Assembly: GCA_947641735.1 (NCBI GenBank) | Contig: CANRQR010000002.1 | Coordinates: 1-64,000 of the forward strand | From: an uncultured Lactobacillus sp. | GTDB taxonomy: Bacteria; Bacillota; Bacilli; Lactobacillales; Lactobacillaceae | DNA length: 64,000 nt | Direction of reading: 5' to 3' | Part shown: one piece after another, positions 28,894 through 39,712 of the stretch | Layout: every line of letters starts with the position of its first letter | How positions within the stretch are numbered: the stretch's first letter is position 1 | The notes under the pieces: generated by a model | Seen by the model: the letters and a program-made list of their open reading frames with translations, nothing else | Told to the model about the DNA's origin: nothing | The model's database searches: none | Made by a program: the position numbers and the translations under genes

Positions 28894-29370
28894 CTAAAAT
28901 TCAACCGCAAAGCGACTAGAAGCAATTACTTTTCTAGGGATTGTTATTTCTTTGCGTCGTGTTTTGATCTTTACTTCTAAGACGATCCGATCTTGATTGA
29001 GATCTTTTAAAGTACCTTCAAAAGTCTTTTCTCCATCAATTTTTTGATAAAGACTAACATGAATGTATGATCCTTTGGCACGCTCCCAATCTTTTTCATT
29101 TTTAATTGGACGCTCTAGGCCAGGAGATGAAAGCTCTAAAATATACGGCTCAGGAAAAGGATCAGGATCTAATTCATCTAGTTTTTCTGATACCAATTCA
29201 CTTAAATTTGCGATCTCTTCAATATCAATTCCGCCTGGGCGACGATCAACATAAATGCGAAGATAATATTGCTTCTTTTCCTTTACATATTCAACATCGA
29301 CCAGTTCATCGCCTCGTATCTCAGCTAAAGGCGTAACTACGTCTGCCACCAATTCGGTAACTTTTGTCAA
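28894..29370 (-). CDS. rimP: Ribosome maturation factor RimP
   Basis: 158 aa 30S assembly factor. Start TTG at 29370 after GGAGGAAGAGAT, giving [14 protein letters not shown]; the longer frame begins inside the terminator hairpin. Features: [22 protein letters not shown] and [23 protein letters not shown], then [25 protein letters not shown]. First gene of the nusA-infB operon. Confidence 0.94.
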   Translation of the reverse strand: MTKVTELVADVVTPLAEIRGDELVDVEYVKEKKQYYLRIYVDRRPGGIDIEEIANLSELVSEKLDELDPDPFPEPYILELSSPGLERPIKNEKDWERAKGSYIHVSLYQKIDGEKTFEGTLKDLNQDRIVLEVKIKTRRKEITIPRKVIASSRFAVEF

Positions 29371-29383
29371 ATCTCTTCCTCCG

Positions 29384-29414
29384 TAATAAAAAGAGTGAGC
29401 ATTACTGCTCACTC
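29384..29414 (-). terminator. Terminator hairpin directly before the rimP ribosome-binding site
   Basis: Arms GAGTGAGC and GCTCACTC (29407-29414 and 29393-29400) followed by TTTTTATTA on the minus strand, ending where the GGAGG of rimP begins. It ends polC transcripts, but as no promoter fits between it and rimP, it also sits in the leader of the rimP operon. Confidence 0.75.
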
Positions 29415-29420
29415 GAATTT

Positions 29421-29448
29421 GCTATTCGAACTTCGTTTTTAGAATAGC
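29421..29448 (-). other. Second hairpin in the polC-rimP gap
   Basis: Arms GCTATTC and GAATAGC (one copy also can pair with TAGCA around 29459). It could be an alternative structure to the terminator downstream. Confidence 0.45.
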
Positions 29449-29477
29449 ATATTTACTGCTATTTGTAAATTCTAATA

Positions 29478-32400
29478 CTAAAATAGCGATAATTGATTTT
29501 GATCTGGCATCCCTTCAAGAACACCATTGTTTTCAAAATACTCCATGATTGTTTGAGATACTTTCCCACGTGTAGAAAGATCCTCTTTTGAAAGAAACTT
29601 TTGTTCTGCGCGTGCAGCAACAATTTGCTTAGCAGCATTGTCACCTAATCCTGGAACAGCATTAAATGGAGCCAAAATAGTATGATCATCAATAATTTTA
29701 AAATCAGTTGCTTCTGATTCATTTACATCAACCATCTTAATTTTTATTCCACGTTCCAAACATTCATTAGCAATTTCAAGGACAGTAAGTAATGATTTAT
29801 CCTTAGCGGAAACATCCATTCCCTTATCCTGAATTTCTTTCATTGCTGCTTTAACCGTATTTTTACCATGACTCATGGCAACTAAATCAAATAGATCAGC
29901 ACGTACGGAGAAATAGGAAGCATAGTAAATAACTGGATAATATACCTTAAACCAAGCAATTCTAAGTGCCATTAAAATATAAGCTGTCGCGTGGGCTTTA
30001 GGGAACATATATTTAATCTTTAAACAAGATGGAATATACCAATCTGGAATCTTATCGTTCTTCTTCAAGATTTCCATGTTTTCATCGCTAATACCTTTAC
30101 CATGACGAACTGATTCCATTGTAAAGAAAGCTACCTCTGGTTTCACGCCCCAGTGAATCAAGTCCATCATAATGTTGTCACGACAACCAATTACATTCTT
30201 TAACTTACAAGTTCCGTTATTGATAAGATCTTCCGCATTTCCTAACCATACGTCAGTTCCGTGAGACAATCCTGAAATCTGTAATAATTCTGAAAAAGTT
30301 GTTGGCTTAGTCTCTTCGAGCATCCCTCTAACAAACTTAGTACCAAATTCTGGAACTCCCAAAGTCCCCGTCTTTGATTGAATCTGTTCGGGCGTTACAC
30401 CTAAAATCTCTGGACTTGAAAATAGTGACATTACTCCTGGATCGTCCGGTGGAATAGTCAAAGGATCAATTCCTGATAAATCTTGTAACATTCTGATCAT
30501 CGTCGGATCATCATGTCCCAAAATATCAAACTTCAAAATATTATCGTGAATAGAGTGGAAATCAAAGTGTGTTGTAAGCCAAGCTGCACTTAAATCATCC
30601 GCCGGATATTGTACTGGTGTGAAATCATAGATATCCATATCATCAGGAACAACAACAATACCAGCAGGGTGCTGACCAGTTGTTCTTTTTACTCCAGATG
30701 CACCTGCTGCCAAACGATCAAGTTCCGCATTTCTTAAATGTAATTCATTTTCATCTTCATAATGTTTAACATAACCATAAGCTGTCTTATCAGCAACTGT
30801 CGCAATTGTTCCAGCTCTAAATGAATTATCAGGACCAAACATAACCCTAATATAATTATGAGCTACTGGTTGATAGTCCCCAGAAAAGTTCAAATCAATA
30901 TCAGGAACTTTATCCCCGTGAAATCCTAAGAAAGTCGCAAATGGAATATCCTGTCCATCCTTTACTAATGGAGCTCCACATTTAGGGCAATCCTTATCTG
31001 GAAGGTCATAACCAGAACCATATTCTCCATTTTCAAAAAACTTAGAATATTTACATTTAGGACAACGATAATGAGGAGCTAGCGGATTTACTTCTGTAAT
31101 TCCTGACATTGTAGCTACTAAACTAGATCCCACAGACCCACGAGAACCAACTAAGTATCCATCTTTATTCGATTTAGCAACCAAACGTTGAGATATTAAA
31201 TAAATTACGGCATATCCATTAGAAATGATTGAGTTTAATTCAAGCTCAATTCTATCTTTAACTATCTTAGGTAAAGGTTTTCCATATAACTCATACGCCT
31301 TGTTATAAGTCAGGTCCTTCATTTCTTGATCCGCATTTTCAATATGAGGAGGATACAATCCACTCTTAATTGGAGCGATTTCTTCAATCTGATCTGCTAA
31401 CTTATTAGTATTTTCAATAACAATTTCTTTTGCTATATCTTCCCCTAAAAAACTAAATGCATCTAACATCTCTTGAGTTGAATAGAAATGTAAATCAGGT
31501 AAATTTTTATTGCGATTAGGATTTCCTTTTTGAGCTGCCAATAAAATCTTACGATAAATTGCTTCATGAGGCTCAACATAATGTGAATCTCCGGTTGCTA
31601 CCACTGGCTTATTTAATTCTTTACCCAGTTTATAAATATTCTGAATAATTTCATGCAACTCATATTCATCTTTAATTAAATCATCTTCGATTAAAGTTTG
31701 ATAAGCAGCTGGTGGCTGAACTTCAAGATAGTCATAAAACTTAGCTTTTTCACGTGCTTCATCGTATCCTTTTTGCATCATCGAAATAAATACATTGCCT
31801 TGCCAGCAACCACTACCAAATAATAAACCTTTATGATATTTTCTTAACTCAGACTTAGGTGTACGAGGAATACGATAAAAGTATTTAGTGCTTGCTAAGG
31901 ATACAAGTTTGTACATATTCTTTAGTCCTTCTTGATTTAAAGCAAGGACGCTCATATGACTTGGTTTAGCACGTTTATATACCTGACCATATTTAGCATA
32001 ATCGTTCATTTTGCCCAAATCAGCTTCATGAAAGCGTGCATTAAACGCATCAAGTAATTTAAACATTAAATATCCAGTAGCTTCGGCATCCTGGTTTGCC
32101 CGGTGGTGATGTTCCAAAACTACATTATATTTTTTAGCCAAAGAATCTAGTGTATGACGAGTTTGTTCAGGATGAAGGAGTCTTGAAACTTCAAGTGTAT
32201 CTACAACAGGTTGAGAAATTTCCTCTAGACCCGCACGACGTAATGCAGCATTTACGAAACCAACATCGAATTGTACATTATGTCCACACAAAGGTCGGTC
32301 GCCATAAAAATCTTTAAATTTCTTAATTACGTCCTTTTCATCATCAGCTGCTCCAACCATTTCATCAGTAATAGAAGTCAAATTAATGGTCGTATCACTC

Positions 32401-33776
32401 AAAGGATGATGAGGATTAATAAATTCATCAAATCGCTCAAGTACTTCGCCATTTTTCATTTTTACTGCACCAATTTCAATAATGGTGTCATAAACAGAGG
32501 AAAGACCTGTTGTTTCAACGTCAAAGATGACATATTCGCGATCACGATAATCCATTTCAGTAGGGTTGAGAACTAATAGAGCATGATCATCAATCATATT
32601 AGCCTCATAACCATACAAAACTTTCATCTTTTCACTTGCCCCAGTGTGATAAGCTTCAGGAAAGGCTTGCACATCAGCATGGTCCGTGATTGCAATTGCA
32701 TTCTGTCCAAACTTTTTAGCAGTTTTAATGAAATCACTAGCTGTACTTGTAGCATCAAGTTGACTCATGTTGGTATGAAGATGCAATTCGACTCTCTTTT
32801 TTTCACCTTCATACTTTTCTTCTCGGCCTTTATGTTCAATTAATTCTAAACTTCGAATATTAAATACAACATCATGTTGATATTGATCATCAGCTGCATA
32901 CCCCTGCATGCGTGCCCAAACTCCAGGCTTAATTCCTTTAAGATAATCAATTTGATCTTGATCAGAAACAAATTTCTTAAAGCTGATTGAATCAGTATAG
33001 TCAGTAATTTCACCCGTAAAGATTACACTTCCGGACTTTAATTCTCGAATATCTGTATTAAAAATATGTCCTTCAATGACAACATTTCCACTACCATCTT
33101 CCAAGTCTTGAATCTGAATAAATTGAGCTTTTCTATCAATTTTTTTGGTACCCATTCTTGTACTTTTAACAGGCATTTTCTTTTTGGGTTCAGCAGGTTT
33201 TTTCTCATAAAATTCCTGCATTGCAGATTCATGTTGAGCTTGTTGCTCTTCTAGACTTCTTAGATTTTCATCAATATTTCTTTCGTCAACTTTCGTTGTA
33301 AATTTAATATTAAAAAATCCATATCGTCTAAATTCGCTATTTAGTTCTGCTAAGACTTGTTCTGAAAGCAAACCATTAACTACTTCATTTTGAGTCGGAA
33401 TAAGCCATTTTTCTTTTTCTAAATGAGGTGCCTGTCCCTGCAAAAATTCTCGAACAGCAGGCTTTAAATTATTTGAATTTTGAATAGCATAAGTCCAATA
33501 ATCTGGTAATTTTTGACTGTTACCATCCTTTGTTTGGACTAACAATTCCACATCAACAAAAGGCTCAAAAGTTTGATGAATAAGTTCATTAAGGGAACGA
33601 TATGTTTCAAAATCTAAGGGTGTATCAAAAAAAACGTGGATTTTCCACTTTCTTTCATTAGCGTATACATCCACGTTTTCAATTTCACCATTTTGGACAA
33701 TATCATTATCTTCAAACTTATCAGGAAACTTAATTTGATCTAATAGTTTTTTGAAAAGTTCGTTCTTTTTTGTCAC
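29478..33776 (-). CDS. polC: DNA polymerase III alpha subunit, PolC type
   Basis: 1432 aa Gram-positive replicative polymerase. Order: N-terminal domain, OB domain (about 235-310), PHP domain starting KRVELHLHTNMSQLDATS, the inserted DEDDh exonuclease (YVIFDVETTGLSSVYDTIIEIGA, Exo II and CGHNVQFDVGF), then PHP continuation, zinc-type CPKCKYSKFFENG...CPKCGAP, and the polymerase core with PDIDLNFSGDYQ. GTG start, with the AGGATAA site formed at the end of proS; last gene of the block before the terminator. Confidence 0.97.
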   Translation of the reverse strand: MTKKNELFKKLLDQIKFPDKFEDNDIVQNGEIENVDVYANERKWKIHVFFDTPLDFETYRSLNELIHQTFEPFVDVELLVQTKDGNSQKLPDYWTYAIQNSNNLKPAVREFLQGQAPHLEKEKWLIPTQNEVVNGLLSEQVLAELNSEFRRYGFFNIKFTTKVDERNIDENLRSLEEQQAQHESAMQEFYEKKPAEPKKKMPVKSTRMGTKKIDRKAQFIQIQDLEDGSGNVVIEGHIFNTDIRELKSGSVIFTGEITDYTDSISFKKFVSDQDQIDYLKGIKPGVWARMQGYAADDQYQHDVVFNIRSLELIEHKGREEKYEGEKKRVELHLHTNMSQLDATSTASDFIKTAKKFGQNAIAITDHADVQAFPEAYHTGASEKMKVLYGYEANMIDDHALLVLNPTEMDYRDREYVIFDVETTGLSSVYDTIIEIGAVKMKNGEVLERFDEFINPHHPLSDTTINLTSITDEMVGAADDEKDVIKKFKDFYGDRPLCGHNVQFDVGFVNAALRRAGLEEISQPVVDTLEVSRLLHPEQTRHTLDSLAKKYNVVLEHHHRANQDAEATGYLMFKLLDAFNARFHEADLGKMNDYAKYGQVYKRAKPSHMSVLALNQEGLKNMYKLVSLASTKYFYRIPRTPKSELRKYHKGLLFGSGCWQGNVFISMMQKGYDEAREKAKFYDYLEVQPPAAYQTLIEDDLIKDEYELHEIIQNIYKLGKELNKPVVATGDSHYVEPHEAIYRKILLAAQKGNPNRNKNLPDLHFYSTQEMLDAFSFLGEDIAKEIVIENTNKLADQIEEIAPIKSGLYPPHIENADQEMKDLTYNKAYELYGKPLPKIVKDRIELELNSIISNGYAVIYLISQRLVAKSNKDGYLVGSRGSVGSSLVATMSGITEVNPLAPHYRCPKCKYSKFFENGEYGSGYDLPDKDCPKCGAPLVKDGQDIPFATFLGFHGDKVPDIDLNFSGDYQPVAHNYIRVMFGPDNSFRAGTIATVADKTAYGYVKHYEDENELHLRNAELDRLAAGASGVKRTTGQHPAGIVVVPDDMDIYDFTPVQYPADDLSAAWLTTHFDFHSIHDNILKFDILGHDDPTMIRMLQDLSGIDPLTIPPDDPGVMSLFSSPEILGVTPEQIQSKTGTLGVPEFGTKFVRGMLEETKPTTFSELLQISGLSHGTDVWLGNAEDLINNGTCKLKNVIGCRDNIMMDLIHWGVKPEVAFFTMESVRHGKGISDENMEILKKNDKIPDWYIPSCLKIKYMFPKAHATAYILMALRIAWFKVYYPVIYYASYFSVRADLFDLVAMSHGKNTVKAAMKEIQDKGMDVSAKDKSLLTVLEIANECLERGIKIKMVDVNESEATDFKIIDDHTILAPFNAVPGLGDNAAKQIVAARAEQKFLSKEDLSTRGKVSQTIMEYFENNGVLEGMPDQNQLSLF

Positions 33777-33781
33777 AAAAA

Positions 33782-35479
33782 TTATCCTAACTCTTTTGTA
33801 ATCACTGCATCCAAATCAGAAATATTAACTTCAACAGCTTTTTCGTCAGTTGGACGCTTAATTTCTATAATACCATCTTTTGCTTTACGACCAATTGTAA
33901 TTCTTAATGGCGCACCAACTAAATCTGCATCATTAAATTTAACGCCTGGACGCTCATTTCGATCATCGTATAAAACATCATACTTAGCTGAGAGCTCTTT
34001 TTCAAGTTTTTCAGCTAATTCAGTTTGAGTTTCATCTTTCATCTTCATCTGAATTAGATGAATAGCGAATGGAGCAATTTCCTTTGGCCAAGCAATTCCG
34101 TTTTTTGTTAAGTGTTGTTCTACAGCTGCTGAAAGCATTCTAGTTACACCGATTCCATAAGAACCCATAATAACAGGCTTAGCTTTCCCATTATTATCTA
34201 AGAAATCAGCTCCCATAGTTTTGGTATAGTAAGTACCAAGTTTGAAGATATGCCCCACTTCAATACTGGTCGTAAACTTCAATGGTAAATGATCTACAGG
34301 ATCTGGTTCACCTTCATTTGCAACACGTAGATCAGCAAATTCATCGACTTTGAAATCACGATCTAAATTAGCATTTTGATATTGATAATCAGTTTCGTTT
34401 GCACCAACCACTACATTGTACAAACCTTTAACTGTTTCATCTGCGACAATCTTATCAGCCCAATCAGCGTTAACGGGACCAACCCCACCCTTAGCACTGC
34501 CAGTGATATCTTCAAGCTCAACCTTATCTGCTACATGAACATCATCAGCATCTAAAACATGACCTAATTTAACTTCGTTGATTTCTTTATCACCACGAAT
34601 TAAGACTAATACCTTTTGATCATCAGCAATATACAAAATGCTCTTCACAATTCTAGTTGCTGGAACATTCAAAAATTTAGCCAATTTTTCAATTGTATTG
34701 CAATCCGGTGTAGCAACTTTAGTTAACTCTTTTGCTTCTTCTGGATCTTGCTTGAAGGTATCAATACTCTTTGCCATTTCAAGGTTTGCAGCATAAGTAC
34801 CTTTTTCATTAGTAGCAATTGTATCTTCACCAATTGCTGCAGGTGCTTGAAATTCAGTTGAATTCTTACCACCCATTGTTCCTGAGTCAGCAATAACTGG
34901 GTGTACCGTAACGCCTGCACGATTAAAGATCTTTAAGTAAGCACTCTTTTGATCATCAAATTGCTCATCTAATTGTTCGCGAGTTGCAGCAAAGCTGTAG
35001 CCATCAAGCATTACAAACTCTCTTCCACGAAGCAAACCAAAACGTGGACGATTTTCATCGCGGAATTTAGTTTGGATTTGGTATAAAGCAAGTGGCATTT
35101 GCTTATAACTCTTCAAATTTTTAGCAACAATTTCTGTAAAAGTTTCTTCATGAGTTGGACCTAATAAACTTTCACGTCCATGACGATCTTGTAGCTTAAA
35201 CATTTCTGCGCCATATTTTTTATAACGACCAGATTCTTGCCATAAAGTAGCTGGCAAAAGATGAGGCATAATCATTTCTGGCACATTAATATTGTCCATT
35301 TCTTCCTCAATAATATTTTCTGCCTTGCGCAATACTCGATAACCTAAAGGCAAATAAGCATAAACACCTGCAGTTACCTGACGAATATAACCACCTCTAA
35401 GCATTAGTTGGTGACTTTTTGCTACAGCATCAGAAGGTGCTTCTTTTAATGTTGGCATAAAAAATTTTGATTGACGCAT
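33782..35479 (-). CDS. proS: Prolyl-tRNA synthetase (bacterial type)
   Basis: 565 aa class II synthetase with inserted editing domain. Motif 2 TKFRDENRPRFGLLRGREFVMLDGYSF and motif 3 GSYGIGVTRML flank the YbaK-like editing insert (about 230-380). The C-terminal anticodon domain has YDDRNERPGVKFNDADLVG. Charges tRNA-Pro and hydrolyses Ala-tRNA-Pro. GGAGG precedes the ATG; 5 bp separate it from polC. Confidence 0.97.
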   Translation of the reverse strand: MRQSKFFMPTLKEAPSDAVAKSHQLMLRGGYIRQVTAGVYAYLPLGYRVLRKAENIIEEEMDNINVPEMIMPHLLPATLWQESGRYKKYGAEMFKLQDRHGRESLLGPTHEETFTEIVAKNLKSYKQMPLALYQIQTKFRDENRPRFGLLRGREFVMLDGYSFAATREQLDEQFDDQKSAYLKIFNRAGVTVHPVIADSGTMGGKNSTEFQAPAAIGEDTIATNEKGTYAANLEMAKSIDTFKQDPEEAKELTKVATPDCNTIEKLAKFLNVPATRIVKSILYIADDQKVLVLIRGDKEINEVKLGHVLDADDVHVADKVELEDITGSAKGGVGPVNADWADKIVADETVKGLYNVVVGANETDYQYQNANLDRDFKVDEFADLRVANEGEPDPVDHLPLKFTTSIEVGHIFKLGTYYTKTMGADFLDNNGKAKPVIMGSYGIGVTRMLSAAVEQHLTKNGIAWPKEIAPFAIHLIQMKMKDETQTELAEKLEKELSAKYDVLYDDRNERPGVKFNDADLVGAPLRITIGRKAKDGIIEIKRPTDEKAVEVNISDLDAVITKELG

Positions 35480-35494
35480 TTATTCCTCCAAAAA

Positions 35495-36751
35495 TTATTT
35501 AATAAAATATCGATAAATATCATTGCCAGTTACTGCAATAATCAATGCGAGTAGAATGACAACACCAATTACATCTACAATAGCTTCCTTATCTTCCGGA
35601 ATTGGTCTTCCTATAATTAATTGAACCAAATTAAGCAAAAGCTTTCCGCCGTCTAGTCCAGGAATCGGAATCAAGTTCACAATACCTAAATTAATAGAGA
35701 TCATTGCTAAAAATGCTAATAAGTATGTGAATCCCATATTTGACACTTGAACTGTTTGAGAATAAATTCCAACAGGTCCAGAAAGTTTATTCAAACTAAA
35801 GTGTCTAAACAAGTTTCCAACAGCATTAAATATTAAGCCAGTTGTATTAACGCCTGTAGTCCACCCACGTTGTAGTTTAGCCCCTAAATTATTATCCGGT
35901 TTACCATAAAAACCTAACTGGTAGATTTTCTGACCATCTATTTTCTTTGCTTTTGGTTTTACAGAAAAATCTTTTGTTTTATTATTTCTCTTTACAATTA
36001 CTTCAACTTTCTTACCGTTGCTTTTAGCAAGTTCAACTGCAATCTGATTGAAATTATTAATTTTTTTATTATTAATTGCAATGATTTGATCATTAGCTTT
36101 AATACCAGCCACTTGTGCAGGTTGATTAGCAATTGTGCTTCCTACTGTAGTAGTTGGAGCTCCTGGTGCCACTAAAGACCAAATAATGAAGACAACAAAG
36201 CCAAGAACAATATTCATAAAAGGACCAGCAAAGTTTGTTGCTAATTTTTTACCAACACTTGCTTCTTGAAATTGCGTGTCTCTTGGTGCAATTAACAATT
36301 CAGTACCATTTTGTTCAATAATTGTAGAGTCATGGTCAACATGGTACGTCTTCAGTTGATCTTCATCACCATTTTCATAGCCTTGAATGACTAGATCATC
36401 AACTAAATCAGCTGAATTTACTTGCACTGGAACACCTTCAATTGGCATTTGAGACCCAGAAGCATCAATTCGTTTTACCTTATTGTGTTTATCTAACTGT
36501 AAAACTACGGTAGTACCAGGATCAATTTTAGCTGCATCGTCTGGACCAGCTAAGCGAACATATCCCCCTAATGGCAACCAACGAATAGTATATGTTGTTT
36601 TAGCTCGCATTTTTTGAAATAGCTTTGGCCCCATACCAATTGAAAATTCTCGAACTAAAATCCCACATTTTTTTGCAACAATAAAATGTCCAAATTCATG
36701 GACAAAGACAAGTATCCCAAAAACAACTAGAAAGATTAAAATACCTTTCAT
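35495..36751 (-). CDS. rseP: Site-2 intramembrane metalloprotease RseP/RasP
   Basis: 418 aa membrane zinc protease. First helix carries HEFGH (HExxH) in VFVHEFGHFIVAKKCG; a PDZ domain follows (QVAGIKANDQIIAINNKKI), and the last helices hold NLIPIPGLDGGKLL, the second metal ligand. Family members cut anti-sigma factors, signal-peptide remnants and FtsL. It lies between cdsA and proS as in most Firmicutes. Confidence 0.95.
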   Translation of the reverse strand: MKGILIFLVVFGILVFVHEFGHFIVAKKCGILVREFSIGMGPKLFQKMRAKTTYTIRWLPLGGYVRLAGPDDAAKIDPGTTVVLQLDKHNKVKRIDASGSQMPIEGVPVQVNSADLVDDLVIQGYENGDEDQLKTYHVDHDSTIIEQNGTELLIAPRDTQFQEASVGKKLATNFAGPFMNIVLGFVVFIIWSLVAPGAPTTTVGSTIANQPAQVAGIKANDQIIAINNKKINNFNQIAVELAKSNGKKVEVIVKRNNKTKDFSVKPKAKKIDGQKIYQLGFYGKPDNNLGAKLQRGWTTGVNTTGLIFNAVGNLFRHFSLNKLSGPVGIYSQTVQVSNMGFTYLLAFLAMISINLGIVNLIPIPGLDGGKLLLNLVQLIIGRPIPEDKEAIVDVIGVVILLALIIAVTGNDIYRYFIK

Positions 36752-36763
36752 TAAGCAGTTCTC

Positions 36764-37555
36764 CTATAAAATACCCATAAATGCAACAACAGGTAAAACG
36801 AAAAGCATACTATCAAACCGATCCAATATTCCACCATGACCTGGTAACATCTTCCCTGAATCTTTCACACCATAAAAGCGTTTATAGGCTGATTCGACTA
36901 AATCTCCTATTTGACCAACAATTGATAGGAAGAAAGCTAAAATGATCATTAAAGCATTATTCCTGCCAGTAGGTACTAAGGTAACATAAATTGCTGCAAT
37001 AATCACAGCACAAATTACCGCTCCAATAGAACCTTCCCATGTTTTATTAGGACTAATTACAGGCCATAATTTATGCTTACCTATTTTACGTCCTACCATA
37101 TATGCGGCAATGTCAGTTGACCATACTACTGCAAATACATAACCTAAAATAGCTAAACCGAGATGTGCATTTCTAATTGCTGCCATAAAGTGAAAACCTG
37201 TTCCAATATATAAAGCAGCCAGCGTATAAACTCCCGCATCATCAAATGTCACTTTGTTTTTTGACAGAACTGTTCTAACTAGCATTAACATTACAAAAAT
37301 ATAAAAAATATCATATTTGTTTAAAAATGCCGGCAAGAACTTAAAGAATGAATCAGGTACTGCCATAGTTAAAGTGGCTAATAAGGCTAAAATAAAGTCC
37401 CAAGAAACAATAATTTGTTTCTTCATAATAAAGATTTCGCTAATTCCAACTGCTGCAAATGCGCAGACCAAGACATCAATCCAAATGCCACCCATTAAAA
37501 CAATCGGAATAAATAAAATTAAAGCTACAATAGCTGTTATTACACGTTGTTTCAT
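36764..37555 (-). CDS. cdsA: Phosphatidate cytidylyltransferase
   Basis: 263 aa, about 7-8 membrane helices. The C-terminal CdsA signature is clear: GDLVESAYKRFYGVKDSGKMLPGHGGILDRFDS. Makes CDP-diacylglycerol for phospholipid synthesis. Between uppS and rseP; ribosome-binding site is weak. Confidence 0.94.
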   Translation of the reverse strand: MKQRVITAIVALILFIPIVLMGGIWIDVLVCAFAAVGISEIFIMKKQIIVSWDFILALLATLTMAVPDSFFKFLPAFLNKYDIFYIFVMLMLVRTVLSKNKVTFDDAGVYTLAALYIGTGFHFMAAIRNAHLGLAILGYVFAVVWSTDIAAYMVGRKIGKHKLWPVISPNKTWEGSIGAVICAVIIAAIYVTLVPTGRNNALMIILAFFLSIVGQIGDLVESAYKRFYGVKDSGKMLPGHGGILDRFDSMLFVLPVVAFMGIL

Positions 37556-37581
37556 TTAAAATTCTACAGTTCTAATAAATT

Positions 37582-38301
37582 TTACAATTTTCCAAATCGA
37601 CGATTACGTCCTTGGTAATCTTTAACTAATTCTTCTAAATCATCCTTATTAAAATCTGGCCATAATTTATCCGAAAAACTAAATTCAGTATAGGCCATTT
37701 GCCATAATAAGAAATTGGATAACCGCTCTTCACCTGATGTTCTAATCAACAAATCAGGATCTTCATATGGAGCCAAAGAATGAGTTAATAAATGATCTGA
37801 AACCATCTTTTCATCAATATCATTGGGATCAATTATTCCCTCTTTTACTTTGCGCGCAATTTTTTGAACTCCAGCAGTTATTTCACGCTGTGATCCATAA
37901 TTAAAAGCAAAATTTAATATCATGCCTGTATTGTGAGCAGTTTCTTTCATTGCCTTCTGTGTTACCAAATATGTCTTTTCAGGTAACTCATCAACAAAAC
38001 CCATAATATTCACACGAACATTATTATCCATTAACTCAGGCATAAATTTATCAAAAAAATCAATTGGTAAACGCATTAAATAATTTACTTCATCAGTAGG
38101 CCGAGCCCAGTTTTCAGTTGAAAAGGCATAAAGCGTTAAAACCTTTATGCCTAAGTCATTAGCGGCAAGAGCAATATTACGGATATTATCCATTCCATGG
38201 CGATGGCCTACAAAACGAGGCATATGTCTTTTTTTAGCCCAGCGGCCATTTCCATCCATAATTATGGCTAAATGATTAAGTGGTTTTTTCGATTCTGACA
38301 T
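37582..38301 (-). CDS. uppS: Undecaprenyl diphosphate synthase
   Basis: 239 aa cis-prenyltransferase. Motifs: [18 protein letters not shown] with catalytic Asp, [24 protein letters not shown], and the C-terminal [21 protein letters not shown]. Makes the C55 carrier for peptidoglycan and teichoic acids. Follows frr. Confidence 0.96.
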   Translation of the reverse strand: MSESKKPLNHLAIIMDGNGRWAKKRHMPRFVGHRHGMDNIRNIALAANDLGIKVLTLYAFSTENWARPTDEVNYLMRLPIDFFDKFMPELMDNNVRVNIMGFVDELPEKTYLVTQKAMKETAHNTGMILNFAFNYGSQREITAGVQKIARKVKEGIIDPNDIDEKMVSDHLLTHSLAPYEDPDLLIRTSGEERLSNFLLWQMAYTEFSFSDKLWPDFNKDDLEELVKDYQGRNRRFGKL

Positions 38302-38320
38302 AAGTTTATCAAATCCTAAA

Positions 38321-38878
38321 CTAACCTTGAGTAATTTCTTGACTCTTTTGGTCGGCTAATTTATCAATCTCTTTAGTCGCATCATCAGTTACTTTCTGAA
38401 CTTGCTTTTCTAAACTACGTTGTTCATCTTCAGTGATGTCACCATCTTTTTCTTGACGTTTTAAAGTATCCATAGCATCACGACGAACATTACGAACTGC
38501 AATTTTTCCTTTTTCAGCAAGTTTGCCCACTTGCTTAGCGATTTCTTGACGACGTTCACCAGTCAATTGAGGAATCACAATTCTAATTACAGTACCATCA
38601 TTAGCTGGCGTAATACCAAGATCAGAAGCTAAAATTGCATGTTCAATATCATCTAAACTTGACTTGTCATATGGAGTTACCATTAAAACACGAGCTTCAG
38701 GAATGCTTACACTAGACATTTGCGTAAGAGGAGTAGGAACGCCATAATAATCAACTTTAATACCATCTAATAAGCTTGCATTCGCAACACCTGCACGAAT
38801 ACCGCCTAATTCCTTTTGGAATACGGCAATAGACTTATTCATATTTTCTTTTGCTTTTTTGATTACTTCGTTAGCCAT
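38321..38878 (-). CDS. frr: Ribosome recycling factor
   Basis: 185 aa three-helix bundle with a small domain: [44 protein letters not shown], and the C-terminal long helix. Splits post-termination ribosomes with EF-G. Start chosen as ATG 38878 (MANEV); an adjacent ATG at 38881 overlaps the pyrH TGA stop, so coupling is likely. Confidence 0.95.
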   Translation of the reverse strand: MANEVIKKAKENMNKSIAVFQKELGGIRAGVANASLLDGIKVDYYGVPTPLTQMSSVSIPEARVLMVTPYDKSSLDDIEHAILASDLGITPANDGTVIRIVIPQLTGERRQEIAKQVGKLAEKGKIAVRNVRRDAMDTLKRQEKDGDITEDEQRSLEKQVQKVTDDATKEIDKLADQKSQEITQG

Positions 38879-39603
38879 CATTTATCACCCTTAATTACAG
38901 TACCAATATTATCGCCCATAACAACTTTCTTAATGTTACCTGGCTTGTTTACGTTAAAGACAACTAGAGGAATATTATTATCCATCGATAGTGAACTTGC
39001 AGTACTATCCATTACCTTTAAGTTTTTTGAAATTAAATCAAGTTGAGTTAATTCAGAATATTTCTTAGCATTTGGATCAACCTTAGGATCAGCTGAGTAA
39101 ACTCCATCAACACCATTTTTAGCCATCAAAATTACATCAGCATTAATTTCAGCAGCTCTTAATGCAGCAGTAGTATCAGTTGAGAAGTAAGGATTACCAG
39201 TACCACCACCAAAGATAACTACACGGCCCTTTTCTAAGTGACGAACAGCCTTACGACGAATATAAGGTTCTGCAATTTGACGCATCTCAATTGATGTTTG
39301 AACACGTGTAGGAACACCTAAGTTTTCGAGCCCATCTTGTAATGCTAAGCCATTCATAATTGTAGCTAGCATTCCCATGTAATCTGCTTGTGCTCTTTCC
39401 ATACCTAGGTTAGCACCGGTTTCACCACGCCACATATTTCCGCCACCACAGACAATACCAATTTCAACGCCCATGTCGTGAACAGATTTAATTTCTTCAG
39501 CTAAATGCTTAATAACTTCAGGATTAATACCTGTACCTTTTTCACCAGCAAGTGCTTCACCTGAAACTTTTAAAATGATACGTTTGTACTTAACTTGACT
39601 CAT
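38878..39603 (-). CDS. pyrH: Uridylate kinase
   Basis: 241 aa amino-acid-kinase fold. [20 protein letters not shown] at the N-terminus, [13 protein letters not shown], and [19 protein letters not shown]. Phosphorylates UMP to UDP. Between tsf and frr, overlapping frr by a few bases. Confidence 0.96.
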   Translation of the reverse strand: MSQVKYKRIILKVSGEALAGEKGTGINPEVIKHLAEEIKSVHDMGVEIGIVCGGGNMWRGETGANLGMERAQADYMGMLATIMNGLALQDGLENLGVPTRVQTSIEMRQIAEPYIRRKAVRHLEKGRVVIFGGGTGNPYFSTDTTAALRAAEINADVILMAKNGVDGVYSADPKVDPNAKKYSELTQLDLISKNLKVMDSTASSLSMDNNIPLVVFNVNKPGNIKKVVMGDNIGTVIKGDK

Positions 39604-39664
39604 AAATTTACCTCCTCATTTGCTTTTACCATTTTACCATAAAATCACTGCAATATATTATACC

Positions 39665-39699
39665 GAAAAAAAGGAGTAGCGCCTAAGCGTTACTCCTTT
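39665..39699 (-). terminator. Terminator between tsf and pyrH
   Basis: Arms AAAGGAGTAGCGC/GCGTTACTCCTTT with a 4-5 nt loop, just after the tsf stop, T run on the minus strand. Separates rpsB-tsf from the pyrH-polC block. Confidence 0.8.
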
Positions 39700-39712
39700 C
39701 TTAAGTAAATAA

